Below are positions 53,232-64,000 of a stretch of 64,000 bases of DNA, in pieces. This DNA is from Cloeon dipterum (Eukaryota > Arthropoda > Insecta > Ephemeroptera > Baetidae). The stretch's first letter is position 1. Each line of letters opens with the position of its first letter. Both the position numbers and the translations under genes were made by a program. The stretch lies in contig NC_088789.1 in assembly GCF_949628265.1 (NCBI RefSeq), positions 27,459,883 to 27,523,882 of the forward strand, read 5' to 3'. A model generated the notes under the pieces. That model was not told the origin of the DNA and made no database searches. It worked only from the letters and a program-made list of their open reading frames with translations.

Positions 53232-56200
53232 CCGCTCCCCTGGCGACCTAGATGAAAATATCACGCCAGCTTTTCCTCGGCCACTCTCCTCAAGAGTTAA
53301 CTAATTCCATCAATAGGAAAGGTAGGTAGGTGAGTGCGAAACACACGCGGCCGGCGTTTTTGGAAAAACACAAGCAAGCAAGCAAGCAGCCGGCCGCCGC
53401 CCTCCCCTGCGGTTTGCACTTTTTGTTTCAACTTTTTATTACGTGTGATGCCGTGTCCACTGAGGAATGCCGCCGAATACATACTTTAGCACCGGCAGTG
53501 AAGCAGCGCATGCCACAATTTCCGAGGCGGGCTTAAAGCCTTTCCACACCTATTTGAAACTTTACTCTGCTGGTACATAGTGCTGATACTATGTCCAATC
53601 AAAGCGGACCAGTTGTGCAAACTAGCCAAAAATAAAATAAATATTGCAATGCATGTTAATTTTTTTTAAAGAGTCGTATGCACGATTAAAAGGACAAAAA
53701 TGCCTGGAGGTCAAACAAATACTCAAAGATATTTACAACAGAAATCAGTCATCACTTGTAGATAGCATTATTAAAATATTTTTCATTTTTACGGGATGAT
53801 TTTGGTAAACTTTGAGACCCCAGTGGTGCAATTTTTAAAATAAGGGGCTCTTTGGATTCCTCTCACCGAGCCAAATCGAACTGACACCAAATTTCATGTC
53901 CTAGGTCAAGACCAGGTTAATTATGATTGATAATTAAAATTTTGTAATTTTAAAGTTGTGCTTAAAAGTTGTCCCATTGCATGTGCAAACTTCTGTGAAA
54001 ATTTCAGAGTCGTTTGCTTTTCCATTTTCGTAAAATCCCGCTTCAAAACTTGAAAAACACGAATTTTTCGACTTTTTCCTGTTTTCCTTAATTTGCCAAC
54101 TCCAAATCTCGGGTTCTAACCATCAGAATTGCAAAAACTACCCATCGTTAGACTCGCATCGACCTCACTTGACTAGCTGAAGGGTGTAGGGGATGCTTAC
54201 CTTCTATCCCTAGATTTCAACCCTCTTAAAAAACAAGACAAACGCTAGATTTTTTATTCTCTTACAATTAATTGAGATACGAACTATTTTATTTTAAAAT
54301 GTATTAGTAATAAAGGGTGAGTTTTCGGCAATTTTAAATATTTTCAAACCTCATGCAGGGATGCTTAGCAGTAAATATTTGCTATTATAATAGTAGCAGA
54401 AGAGTATGTATTTGCAAATTTCGAAAAAGTTGAAAAGTTCGTTATTTCTTTAGCTTTTAAGTGGAATTTATTGAAAACTAAAAATAACGCCTCCGAAATT
54501 TTTACACAAGGTCACTCATGCATTTGGACAACTTCAAAGCACACTTTTAAAATTCAAAAATTCTGAGATTATTTTCATAAGAAATCAAAATTAATAGTTG
54601 TGACTTTTGACCTTGATCTAGGGCATCAAATGTGGTGTCAGTTCAATCGGAATTGGAGAGAAAAATCTAAATCGCACACTTTTATTGAAATATCACAACG
54701 GGAAAATGAGACACTCCGTGTTAAAAGTCCCTGAATTGTCCCATAAAATTAATATTTTGTAGAAAATCTGCTAGTAAAGGCTCCATGCTAATTTTGTCTT
54801 TCTACCCATGACATTACGTCAATCAATTAAATGTCAAAACCAACGATAACGTACGCCTATCAATTTGTTTAGAGATGTTAATTAATAAATTCTAGTTAAT
54901 TTCAATCACCTCTTTAACCACGGATGTTAAAACCCTTAAATTTGATGTGATCAGAGTGAAGCAAGAATTTGGATTAGACGCCGGTGCGGATCTATCTAAT
55001 TCCAAAGTTGGCGCGTGTTTTCTCCAGCAGAGGAGAATGTAAAATTTATGGGTGCCTGCCTGAGGCGGCGACTGCGTCCCTGAAGTCATTAGCAGTTAGG
55101 TCCCAGCAGCTAGTGTGTCATAGCTCATGCACTTGGAAGGTGGATGAGGTGAAAGACGACGAGCTGGGCCCCGGCTCTTGGCTGCCTCCCTCAAGACTAG
55201 CAGCCGGCAGCATCCGCCGAGAGAAAGAAGACTCGTCCCCCGTCCCCCGCCCCCCGCCTGCCGCCCCCTGCCCGCTCTTCGCCCGATGTCGTCTTTCTGC
55301 AAAAATTTCTCCGCGCGCGTTCTGACTCGGCGTCCCTGGGGAGCTCGAGCAAGTTGGCACAAAATTAATGTCTCGAGGTGAAACATTTTCTATATCGCTT
55401 GCAAAATTTATACACACGCCGACTTCTCGCTCACAGCGGCGCGCGTGCGGCCGGGAAGGGTAATAAAACTTGAAATAATTATCATGCATAAAGGATAATT
55501 TCAGGCAGGCAGCGCGACGTTTTTCTTACAGCAAGGAAACGGGCGTTATCTTCGTGTAAAACATTAAATTTGTTTCTTGAAAGAAAAAAATAAATTAAAT
55601 CCCTTGCATGGGAGTGTTTGCCCATGTGAAGGTTGACAGTTTGGAGCTTTTGAAATTGAATTATTTAGACTGGAAATTGTTTCAGACGCAGAAGAGTTCT
55701 ACCGGCGGCGCGTAGGCGTCACGTCAGGTGGCGCCGCTCTTGACGACCTGGACCACAACAGTCTCGACTCGGGTGAGTTTTCCACCCTTTCCTGTTGGCC
55801 GGAATATTGGCTTAAAAATAGTAGCCGTGCCGGGCGTAATGGCCAAGTTAGGCCCGGCCGGCATTAATTTTAAATGGGCTTTGTTAAGTTGACTGTCCGG
55901 CCGGGGGTGGGCAGGGGGTGGTGCCAAAAATTAACACTCGGACATCGCTTTTCACTTTATCCAATTTAGTATGGAGAGTCGGATGTGTCAGGGGAGGGTG
56001 ACGAGAGAATAAAGGTATTTCTCGCCGAGAATAATTAAGACAGAGGCTGCTCCTGTGACGCAGTGGGCGAGCGGAACGAACGCAGTCGCTCCTTGAGAGA
56101 CAGCACGAGCAGCAGAAGGGTCAAACATGAAATATTCACTGCATGGCTTGCTTACTTGTCTCTCATGGCCATAATAATTCAGTCCAAACCCCCGCGGGAA

Positions 56201-56422
56201 GGCGACCAAGGCGTTGGGGACCTCCTGACGAGCGTAATTGAAATTTATCACTCCCGACTGCTGACTGACTGTTTTGTGCGAGTGTCCTCCGCTAAAAGTG
56301 AAAATCACTCGGCCCGTCAACTCTATCTCTCTCCTGTGCAAAGGCCAGCCCGTCCGCTTCTTTCGCAGCCAATCTTTTCTGTCTTTCACCCTTGCAGTCC
56401 TCGTGGAGCCGCCCGCCGAGCG
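35558..56422 (+). CDS. ush: FOG/ZFPM (u-shaped) transcriptional cofactor, 5' exons only
   Basis: Exons 35558-35597, 42415-42513, 45815-45961 and 55686-55772 all join in phase 1, with a likely fifth (56398-56422). The first encodes MSRRKQAKPRSLK, the N-terminal motif by which FOG, SALL and BCL11 proteins bind RBBP4/7 and recruit NuRD; in vertebrate FOG genes the same 13 codons also form a separate first exon. Exon 2 continues as RDEEEDDTEQD, like the acidic stretch after IKR in FOG2. Exons 3-4 add a Pro/Ser/Glu-rich region (LPPAIQNSPLQHEW; AEEFYRRRVG). FOG proteins bind GATA factors through zinc fingers; u-shaped controls haemocyte, heart and bristle development. No zinc finger lies in the window, so the gene must continue past 64 kb. 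SALL- or BCL11-type alternatives are less likely. Confidence 0.7.
35598..37565. other. FOG intron 1, proximal part with CpG-rich island
   Basis: AT-rich except for a strongly CpG-rich island at about 36100-36600, where frames of up to 158 codons on both strands are composition artefacts with poly-Pro/Arg. The island may be an alternative promoter or enhancer of the FOG gene. Confidence 0.4.
37566..37958. mobile_element. Palindromic MITE, copy A (393 bp)
   Basis: Begins CCAGTT and ends AACTGG. The sequence reads almost identically on both strands throughout: GAAGCCGCCAATAGATGGCG near the left end returns as reversed GGCGCCATCTACTGG near the right. It is homologous along its whole length to 58583-59003. 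No coding capacity. Confidence 0.82.
38780..39139. mobile_element. hAT-type MITE, 360 bp, with 8-bp target duplication
   Basis: Starts TAGGGTTGCA and ends TGCAACCGTG, degenerate versions of the CAGGGTTGCA terminus seen at 13452. It is flanked by identical 8-bp repeats AAAGCAAT at 38772-38779 and 39140-39147. Its interior matches part of the 13452-14189 element in inverse orientation. Confidence 0.85.
39290..39740 (-). repeat. Dispersed repeat copy (inverse of TMEM214 intron copy)
   Basis: In reverse complement it matches 33280-33680, including ATGAAAAGGGGTGG and the GACGAGTTAAACGGTATGCA word that corresponds to the family core. Lies in FOG intron 1. Confidence 0.65.
39741..42414. other. FOG intron 1, distal part
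   Basis: AT-rich to about 40400. A GC-rich, microsatellite-rich segment (40400-41330) follows with (CA)n at 40676-40702, (GA)n at 40747-40779 and a second CA run near 41078-41092. AT-rich again after that. Frames over the GC-rich part are low complexity and not coding. Confidence 0.45.
40676..40779. repeat. CA and GA microsatellites
   Basis: An uninterrupted CA run of about 27 bp (40676-40702) and an interrupted GA run (40747-40779). Confidence 0.9.
42514..45814. other. FOG intron 2
   Basis: Contains a GGCA tetranucleotide repeat at 42889-42912, a dispersed repeat copy at about 43480-43960 and a GC-richer patch at 44500-44800. No further exon recognised. Confidence 0.5.
43480..43960 (+). 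repeat. Dispersed repeat copy
   Basis: Carries GCAAAAACTGCACACCATTC, CTCGGGTTCTAAG and AAGCCCGATC words shared with copies near 48.9, 52.1, 54.1 and 60.6 kb. Confidence 0.65.
46411..46432. repeat. GAGT tetranucleotide repeat
   Basis: Five to six tandem GAGT units within FOG intron 3. Confidence 0.85.
48290..49100 (+). repeat. Dispersed repeat, two tandem-oriented partial copies
   Basis: Copies of the family occur at about 48600-48740 and 48890-49095, both forward. The second has ACTGCACACCGTTCGACTTT followed after about 55 bp by CTCCTTCAACCCCTTTTCC. Confidence 0.6.
51397..51454. repeat. GA-rich microsatellite
   Basis: Interrupted (GA)n; a CT run follows at 51656-51673. Confidence 0.85.
52101..52588. 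mobile_element. Foldback element, about 490 bp
   Basis: The left arm (52101-52210), with AATTGCAAAAACTGCACACC and GTTCGACTCGTC, reappears inverted in the right arm (52485-52588) as GACGAGTCGAACGGTGTGCA. A spacer of about 270 bp separates them. Same family as the single copies elsewhere; unassigned superfamily. Confidence 0.75.
53181..53229. repeat. CT microsatellite
   Basis: Nearly perfect (CT)n of about 49 bp in a GC-rich patch of FOG intron 3. Confidence 0.92.
53824..54682. mobile_element. Foldback element, about 860 bp
   Basis: Outer arms at about 53824-54060 and 54500-54682 are inverted copies: AATCGAACTGACACCAAATT on the left, TGGTGTCAGTTCAATCGG on the right. The interior (54090-54240) contains the CTCGGGTTCTAA / GCAAAAACT core of the dispersed family. 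This is probably the most complete copy in the window. No coding sequence. Confidence 0.72.
55773..56397. other. FOG intron 4 with an optional exon
   Basis: Contains a possible alternative exon ending at 56013 (donor GTATTT at 56014): the frame ESDVSGEGDERIK is open if the acceptor is the AG ending at 55976. This competes with direct splicing of exon 4 to 56398-56422, which preserves frame as VLVEPPAER. Confidence 0.35.
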
Positions 56423-58582
56423 GTGCGTGTTATGTTAAGAGATCCCACTGAACGACGTTGACTTCTTGTTTATTCATTCGTTTCAAGTTTCAAACGCTCA
56501 GAGTTGGTTGCATGGAATGAAAAGAAATAAATAAATCGGTGCAATGTAAATAAATACTAATTACACGCTCGTAAAATATGGAATTAATACATGAAAGTAA
56601 TTTTCATAATATACACATTTGGGGGCTTCAAATAACGTGATACTATGTATTGTTTTTAATTTAAAAAAGGCATTTACAGTTGATAGAAACTTTTGAACAG
56701 AAACGTTTATCTGAACGAATCAGGGAAGGAGTGTCTTTTCTTTAAAATTAGGAAATCACCAGTTCTTATTCGTCATTGCACTCATTGCTGGTGAGTTAGA
56801 TTAATTGTGATAGATATTTTTTACATATTGATTTCCAAAAATTTGTTTCAAATAGGTGTTTTAATTTTAAGATCACTTCTGCAAAATCCTGGAAAATGCT
56901 TGTTGCCAATGCATAAACTCGTCCCGTAGGATTCAGTTAAAGCCTAAATTGACCAAAGAAGCACTGTAAATTTTTTGAGAAAATTGGTTGGAAAGTTAGC
57001 GTGCTTTTCAAACGGTAAGGACTTTCTCCTTACCTGAAATCCAATTTAATTTCAAAAGCAAGAGTTTCCCCAATAAGCGGCACGCACCTTTGGACAGATC
57101 TCAACGAGAGGAATCGGAATATGCCAAGAAAATATGTTCAAGCACTGTAAATTTAGGAGAAAATTGGCAAAATTTGAATTTTCACTGTAGCAATGTCCTT
57201 TTTTAATATTGAAAATTTATCAATCAATTGTTTATGGCATCCAACAAATCAAATAATTTTCAATTGTTGCCCTGTATCATTCCACTTTAATCTAGTTCAT
57301 TGTTAACTTAACATTTTTTTAAGATTTCAATTACTCGTAATTGATATTTCCTGATCATTTCCTTCCTAAAATTTAAAGGTAATTAGCGTAATTAGAAAAA
57401 AAAACTATTAAAATTTGATCCTCCATGAAGTGCCTCATTTAAAGAGTTAACCAAAATAAAAAAACTCCTATTAAAACTTACAACTATACGAACGGGAATG
57501 CGAATTTTTGCTATTTGTTGCTTTTGACTAAATTTGGACGCTTTAAAAGAAAACATCGTCAAAATTTTAATTTATTTATTTATGCCTGCGGTGGTCACCT
57601 TGTTTTTAAAAGAAAATTTCTGTTTCCGTCGTTGTTTACGTCAACGTCCTTTATTTAAAAAAGGAACATAAAATAAAACGACCAGACAAACATTTTGATT
57701 TTTTTTTCTATCGATCACATCAAGCAAATAAATTAGAATCTTGTGTAGGGCGTGATTTCTCCTGCCTGAAGTATTAACACCGATCTTGCAGGATATCGTT
57801 CCGCGGCTGATTAATTAATGCCAGCTCTCAAAGTCGGTGGGAAGAAAGCGCTCAAGATTTGTTGGGTCGTTCCCCGAGGTTTGCCGAACAAAAAGTTGAG
57901 TGCGCGCGGCAGCTTAAAAGCGGTCAACGCAACCCTTGCCGCCGCTGACGAGATGGATTGTCGGCTGCTCGGATGCATTTTTTTCGCTGCTCAAGACGCC
58001 GCCGCGATTTATAATTCATAGAGGCGAAGACGCTCGCGCTCAAACTACAATTTATAAGCCTGCACTGGCGCTAGCTCACTCGCTCTCGGCTCTCCATTAT
58101 GTATTATTATTAGCTCAAGTATTAAGAACCGCGAAGAGGCTGCGTTGCTTTTGATACAGAGCGAGAGAGCGAGTACGGGGTGCATCAGTGTAATCAGCTC
58201 GAGCTTGTCTTTATGAATTTATCATAACGCAAGCAGCTCTCTCGCTCGGCTCAACGTCGTCTCCCGCTCCTTGTAAACGCTGATGGACCAAACTTTCGAG
58301 CCCGCCCGCCCACCCGCCCGTGTATTGTGTATTATGTATATATATAGTTGCTGCGTTTCTCGCCACGCCGCAACACACCGCGGCTGCACCCTCGACTCGC
58401 GCCATCATCCGCAGAGATGACATTTTCAGCCTCCTGAGCCTAGTCGGTTTTTCAAGCCATCGTTTTTGCCCAATTAACACATTTAAATTAAATTTTTACA
58501 GAAAAAACCAAATGCACGAGCAAAAAATAAAGGAAAATATTTTTGAAACGTATTTTTCCGTCTACACTAAGTAATTAATTGG
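56423..58582. other. Downstream FOG intron, proximal part
   Basis: AT-rich to about 57800, then a GC-rich patch (57800-58450). No exon recognised. The frames at 57818-58154 and 58211-58480 lack splice context and domains. Confidence 0.4.
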
Positions 58583-59003
58583 CCAGTTGTAAAAACCCTT
58601 AGCGTTCGAAGCCGTCAACAGATGACGCATCCGTATACTTTCTTAAAACTTAAATTTTAAGGCACTTCTGCTCTGATTTCAGACTTAATTTAGCTACTGT
58701 GCATTCTTCACTTAATATGAATTCTTTTGACGTGCTGAAAACCAAAATCGGTTCAGCCAATCGCCGTAGAATCATCGAAAATGATTTATTATTTCAAAAA
58801 ATAGTTTTTCACGATTCTACGGCGATTGGCTGAACCAATTTTGGTTTTCAGCAAGTCAAAAGAAAGCATAATAAGTGAAAAATGGACAGTGGCAGGATTG
58901 AGTCTAAAATCACAGCGGAAAAGCCTTAAATTTAATTAATTACGAAAGTGTACGGTGGCGCCATCTGTTGGCGGCTTCGAAAACTAAGGGTTTATGCAAC
59001 TGG
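58583..59003. mobile_element. Palindromic MITE, copy B (421 bp)
   Basis: Left terminus CCAGTTGTAAAAACCCTTA, right terminus TAAGGGTTTATGCAACTGG. Inner arms GATTCTACGGCGATTGGCTG and its inverse flank a short AT-rich loop. Flanked by TTAA at 58575-58578 and 59008-59011, with the inverted repeat extending through these flanks. Homologous to 37566-37958. Confidence 0.85.
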
Positions 59004-62000
59004 TGAATTAATAGCGAAATTGAACAATGATTTTCATTCAGTTTTAAATGATTGGAACCCTTGCTTAATCATGCCTTAACCTTTATTGGGCTGTATTTAA
59101 ACTCCTTACATTAAACACCAAAATGAACGAGACATAAATTTTTCCACGTTGCAAAGATTTGATAATGTTAAAATATATTCTTAGCTGGAAAATGGAAAAG
59201 AAAACTTTATAAACAATTTTAGAACCAATTTAAGGACAGTTCTGAATGATTTTTTACAGGTCTAACCTACTTTGGCATGACTGTAATACATTCGTTTAGA
59301 CTGACAAAAAAATTATAACGAGTAAAAATACGAGCCGAAGAGATTTTTAGCCAAATTTTAGACGCTTTTAGATTGCGTTGGCAGCTTTAGACGATTTTAA
59401 GTATGGTTTTAATGGCTTAAATTTGGATCATTGGTGTTCATTTGACAGTCTCGCAACGATTAGAAGCTCAGAAAAAAATATTCAACCATCTAAAATTAAC
59501 ATAGCTCTACAGATAACTCGCGTTCAGCACAAGGCATGCCTGAATTAAATAGAGTATGCAGCCAGCTGCTCTCGAGTGTCAAGCAGGTTGCATAGCAGAC
59601 CACGCTCGTCATCTGTGAATTCCACTCTCGCGAGTGCCAGAGCAGCGAGCACTAACAATAAGTAAGCAATTCGCGTCCGGAATCGGCCCTTCTTCGCCGT
59701 CTCGCTGAATAAGATGGAAATTACAACGCGTTCTCTCCCTCACTCACTCCCGCGCGCGCGTTATCAGGCGAACACGACAGGTAATTAAGGGATTAGATCG
59801 GGGCGTGAAACAATAGTTTGCGTGGCGGCAGAGAGACAGATGGCACGGTGGGTGCGAGCGTTTTGAGTGACGGCCCGGGGGCGAGGCGAGAGGGACAACA
59901 TTATGTGTCGCATTACTAACAAGTGTTTGCTAGATTTATTACGCTGTTGTGACACGCGAGCGCGCGCGAGTTCAACTTCTTGTCATGTTCTTAATAAGAA
60001 AGTAGCGTCGTGAACTTCTTGTTTCGCGGAGACGACGGCGGCGCAACACGGCACACCAGTCTTCCTCTAATTAGCCTTAATGGAGATGTTTTGGTTGTAT
60101 TGCCAAGCGCGTCTCTCTCCGCTCCGCTCCACCCTTGCTTTATTTCGCAAAAGTGGCTTTGCTCTTTCGCTGTGCCGCCAGTCTGCTAATTGTTTTCATC
60201 TGCAATGAAATAAAAGGGCTCTTGTAACGCGTTTATACTCTCTCATTTCTTCAAGTTAACCTTAACCGATGCACGGAAATGGAAAACCTCGACACACACG
60301 CGCGTGTGTGTAATTACTTATTAATTCAAAGCAACAATTAATTCAATATTTACAATTTGATCCAACTTCAGTTCCTCACAGATGAAACATCAGAATTTGG
60401 TCCATTTTAAATAAATCTGTTAATGTTTCTTAAATTCAAATTTTGTGTGTGTGCTTTTCAAAAGAAAAGAAAGGCCCCTTTTTAGAATTAAAATCCAAAA
60501 CATCTGTGAGAATCTAGGAAAACAGCTTAAAAGTTTTCTAATTTGTGGAGAATTTTGGACATTGCTTTAATTTTTTAAACGCAAAATTTCCTCTTCTCGC
60601 TGTCCAAATAAAAAAAGATGTGCATTGCATTCATTTTGTAAAGCCCGATCGAATTAGTTTTAAATTTAGGGCCATCGGTTGAAGCTACAAGTCATCACAG
60701 GAGATTTTCGGCAATTTTTTAAAACAATCTGAAAACTGGAAATAATTCCAAGTGACGCGTAAACTTGTTGGAAAATTTAGTGTGGCGTCGTTTACTTTCT
60801 TTTTCAAGAAATCTTCCTTTTAAGAACTGAAAAAAACAAACATATTGTTTTAAATCACGTTTAGTACATTTAAGGGTTGAACTATTTGCAGATACTGATT
60901 GGGGTGGATATTTTTTCTATTCTGCTTGACCTCTTGCCTATTTTGTCATCCTTACCGTGCACCTTTTTGCCTTAAAATGTCTCACTCGCAAGAGAATGTT
61001 CTTTATTTTAACCAAAATGCAATCCTGATGCAGCAGGGAAAATTTCTGGAAGCTGGCAGTCATGGCCCGAAAACTTTGGTTCGTGCTTGCAAATTTATTG
61101 AATTAGTTTAAAAGAGGCGGACGTATAAGAAGTATTCTCGTTAAGTGCAGGGCAAAAAATTACGATCCACCTCCGCATTTATTCAGAGAAAGGCGACGCC
61201 GGAATACATATTTCGGCGCGTGCGACTGAAACTTTCGTCCCCGGGCTGTTTAAAGTTGGCCTGTTTTTATTAGTCTAATTACGGGCGCTATTCATCAAAT
61301 CGGCAAAACGAGCAGGCGACGCGAGCCAGCGAGCGCCGCCGCTTTTATTCGCGGCGAGATGAATTAGCCGAGTTCTGGCGTTGCGAGTTAGATGGCAGGC
61401 CCAGTGTTTATAGAGCCCACTTGGGACTGCCGGCTGATCAAATATCTCCACCCAAATGAGCCACTATTAACCCAACGGGGGATGCGCACCGCACTGCACC
61501 GCACCGCACCAAAAGTATCCCCTTTCCTCTTCCAATATATATGCAGATTAGGATCTTACATGTTCAACTCGTGGATTTGATAACCTTTTTTTCTAAAAAT
61601 TTTATTTAAATATAATTTTTTAACCTATAATCTTAAGTATGATTTCTCCTTCGAGCTTTTATTTTTTAACAAATATAATTTAAATCGTTGAAATGTCCAA
61701 AGCTTTATTCAAATTCCAGAAATTCCAAATTTAAAATAACCACAGTTTAAATTATTTAATCCATGAGAAGGTGAATGAGATAACTCCGATTTAATTAAAC
61801 AAAATAATTAGCTTTGGTAGAAACATTTGAATCCTGATTAAAAATTGATTTCTAAATTTTGAAAAATAATTTTTACCTTTACCTTTTTAAATATTCTCTG
61901 GAATTCGGGGCAGGGCTAAAATTCCACGCTCCTGTTTTTACTGTTTTTGTGCTTTTAAAAAACCTGGCAGTGTTTTATTATTTATTGTTTAAGGTAGGAA

Positions 62001-63719
62001 TTAATTTGTGAAAATCGACACTTCGTCGCAATCAGTACAATTAAAAATCCGAAAAATCCTACCATTTCGTTAAGACTCGATTTGACGAGAAGAAAAGCAT
62101 AAATCTTTTCTATAAACTGCCGGTGCAGGAAATGCAATCAAGAGGCATGTGAATAACGGAAATAACGAAGGTTTTGCAATTCAGTAGAATCGTTCAGAGC
62201 AAATTTTAAGAATTATATTGCTTCGAGAGCAGTATATTCGGCGATGGGACAAAATGTTTACTTATGCATCACGTCATAAAATCAAAATTGTTTGCTGCGG
62301 CGCCGCTTGCAAAGGGCGATCAACGCACTACGGTGCATTATTCCGGGGCTCAATTAACGACGGGTACACCTAGTTGGCGTGTAGTTGTCGGTGCGCGACG
62401 ATAGAGCGTAGAGAGATGCTGATTAGATCTTTACACAGCTCACCTGTTAACAAGGATGAGTAGCCGGCAGGTAATAGGCCCGGTCTAAAGCTAATCAACG
62501 GAGTCTAATTGCAGTGGGAATTCTCGCCTCTCATTCCTTTCTTCTGTTCCCGGCCGGAGAGCAGAGCACAGAGCACAGACACAGACTTTGCACTTTTATT
62601 TGCATTATTTACCAGGCACACACTCTCTCGGTGAAAAACACGGCTTAATCATTTCGCTGAAACTTCTCTCTGCGAGAGCTTTAATTATCATTGAAAATGC
62701 GCAGCTGAGTGCAACAGCAACAGCAGCAGCAGCGAAACTTTTTACTTTTCAACTGCTTACACACACGCTCGCTCGCTCAGCCGTTCCGTAGGCAGACTCA
62801 TTTATTAGCGCATTTAGAGCTGATTTTAAGGTGGAGCGCTGCGCAATTTATTTCTCCTGCCTGCTTCCCTTTCTTTCGTTGACCGAGGCAAGGAACTTAT
62901 ATTCAGATTCAGCCGCTCGCTCTCTCGCTCTCTCGCACACGCATAATTTAATCCCGCAGATACAACTTACTTAATGTGTTGTAATTGATGTTTATTGTTA
63001 TTAATTACGCGCGTATGATTCTCTCATTTGCATCAAGGATTTTCACAGCTCGTCTAATAGCGAAATATGCGTGAAACCGCCGACTTTTTCTCACGGCAGG
63101 GTGTGAGTTGCTTCTCGCGCTCGATTGATCATAATTTTTCCAAGGAAAGCGTTAAAATAATTAATATCACGGAATGTTGTTCATTTTACGATTCATTTAC
63201 TCGAAGTTAGGTCAAACTAATCAATGTTATACTTAATACTAATTATTTAAAAGCAATGTTCGTCTTTTTTATTGACACAAGAAAACTAATAAATTTTTCA
63301 ACCTTCAGATGGTCTCTGCAATCATTGGGTTAGCATGTTTTTTAATTAAATAGGGGAAAGACATACTTTTTGAAGCCCTAAGGAGTGTGAATTTAGGGTT
63401 TTGGATCGTTTCACCTCTTTCGAAATTGCAATCAATTGGTTTCAACGCCTAGAGAGACAAAATCCAGTGCGAGAGACGTGTAAACTAATATTTAATTTTC
63501 AAAACAAACCGGGGAAGCTGATGAAGTTGGTCAGTCTTTCGCGTGCGTGTGTGTTTTTTTCCCAATGTGAACCGAACCACGGCACAGAACCCCATTTTCG
63601 ATGTAACAATCAAACAAGCATCAAGATTATTTATTCCAAACAAGAAACTTGGTCGTCAATAACCTGAATAGCCGCAAAGAAAGTCTTCTCTTGAGGCTGT
63701 GAGATGATCAAATGCTCTT
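59004..63719. other. Non-coding stretch, probably FOG intron
   Basis: Alternating AT-rich DNA and GC-rich patches (59.5-60.25, 61.1-61.5, 62.2-63.1 kb). A partial dispersed repeat lies at about 60600-60760 (AAGCCCGATCGAATTAG). No exon or RNA gene recognised. Confidence 0.4.
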
Positions 63720-64000
63720 TTTAGCTAACGCAGCCTGCTGCTCATTGGTACCCGCGAGAGCGCTTCAAAGGTCGTGTCTCGCGTTAGTGCAGGTCGTTTC
63801 GCGTGTGTAGTGTACGTGTATTATTTTCAAGTTAGTGCATCTTCCAATCCGCCCCGCCGCTCGGTGCAGTCAGTCAAAAATCCAGTTTGCAGCGCGGCGG
63901 CTAACAGGATTCCTGTTTTGCCGTCCGTCCGTCCGGCCTGCCGGCCGTCCGCCGGTTTCCCGGTAGGCCGCGGCATCAGTCATCGCAGTCGCTTTGTCCG
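63720..64000. promoter_or_regulatory. GC-rich block at window edge, possible promoter
   Basis: An abrupt rise in GC and CpG with a CATTGG (inverted CCAAT) box near 63745, CCAAT near 63845 and CAGTCAGTC initiator-like motifs near 63868. It may be an alternative internal promoter of the FOG gene or the start of another gene; truncated by the window. Confidence 0.3.

Larger units (their letters stand above)
45962..55685. other. FOG intron 3 (9.7 kb)
   Basis: AT-rich with several GC-rich, microsatellite-bearing patches (46.2-47.3, 47.7-48.2, 49.7-50.25, 51.1-51.7, 52.9-53.5, 55.0-55.5 kb) that could be regulatory. It also holds most of the dispersed foldback repeats. The 173-codon minus-strand frame at 49718-50239 and similar ones are low complexity. 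No exon recognised. Confidence 0.45.

Noticed and set aside
58211-58480. 89-codon minus-strand frame
   Set aside because: No splice context and no domain; GC-rich patch.

Overview
The window is nuclear DNA of an arthropod, almost certainly an insect. Genes are split by short GT-AG introns, mostly 60-150 bp. Signals resemble arthropod TATA/TCAGT initiator promoters and AATAAA poly(A) sites. Spacers are AT-rich and hold microsatellites and small palindromic DNA transposons. The compact genes beside a very intron-rich developmental regulator suggest a small insect genome; species cannot be fixed from sequence alone (a hemimetabolous or paleopteran insect such as a mayfly is only a guess).

Layout. 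(1) 1-12.2 kb: no recognisable protein. It contains a 430-bp palindrome, a hAT-type MITE with perfect 8-bp target duplication, an orphan TATA/Inr promoter on the + strand near 7.1 kb, and a GC-rich block at 10.8-11.5 kb with a possible minus-strand first exon. (2) 12.3-34.8 kb: a dense block of seven genes: GABPA/Ets97D ETS factor (+), BiP/Hsc70-3 (+), FAM8A1-like RDD membrane protein (+), PI31/PSMF1 proteasome regulator (-), a DXO/Rai1-family protein that has lost its catalytic residues and resembles Drosophila Cutoff (+), TMEM214 (+), and AIMP3/EEF1E1 (-). I rebuilt every one exon by exon with phases that close. (3) 35-64 kb: the 5' part of a FOG/ZFPM (u-shaped) gene. Its first 13 codons carry the MSRRKQ NuRD-recruitment motif, and four to five tiny exons spread over 21 kb are joined in consistent phase. 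The large introns hold most of the repeats; the zinc-finger exons must lie beyond the window.

Functionally, BiP, FAM8A1, PI31 and TMEM214 all belong to ER protein quality control, ER-associated degradation or ER-stress signalling and sit within 17 kb. The BiP promoter has CCAAT-N9 boxes of ER-stress-element type. The most unusual gene is the DXO-family pseudoenzyme at 26.5-28.2 kb, in which all four metal-binding acidic residues and the motif-IV lysine appear replaced. Several non-autonomous DNA transposon families with clear structure (hAT MITEs, long palindromes, a dispersed foldback family) lie in spacers and introns.
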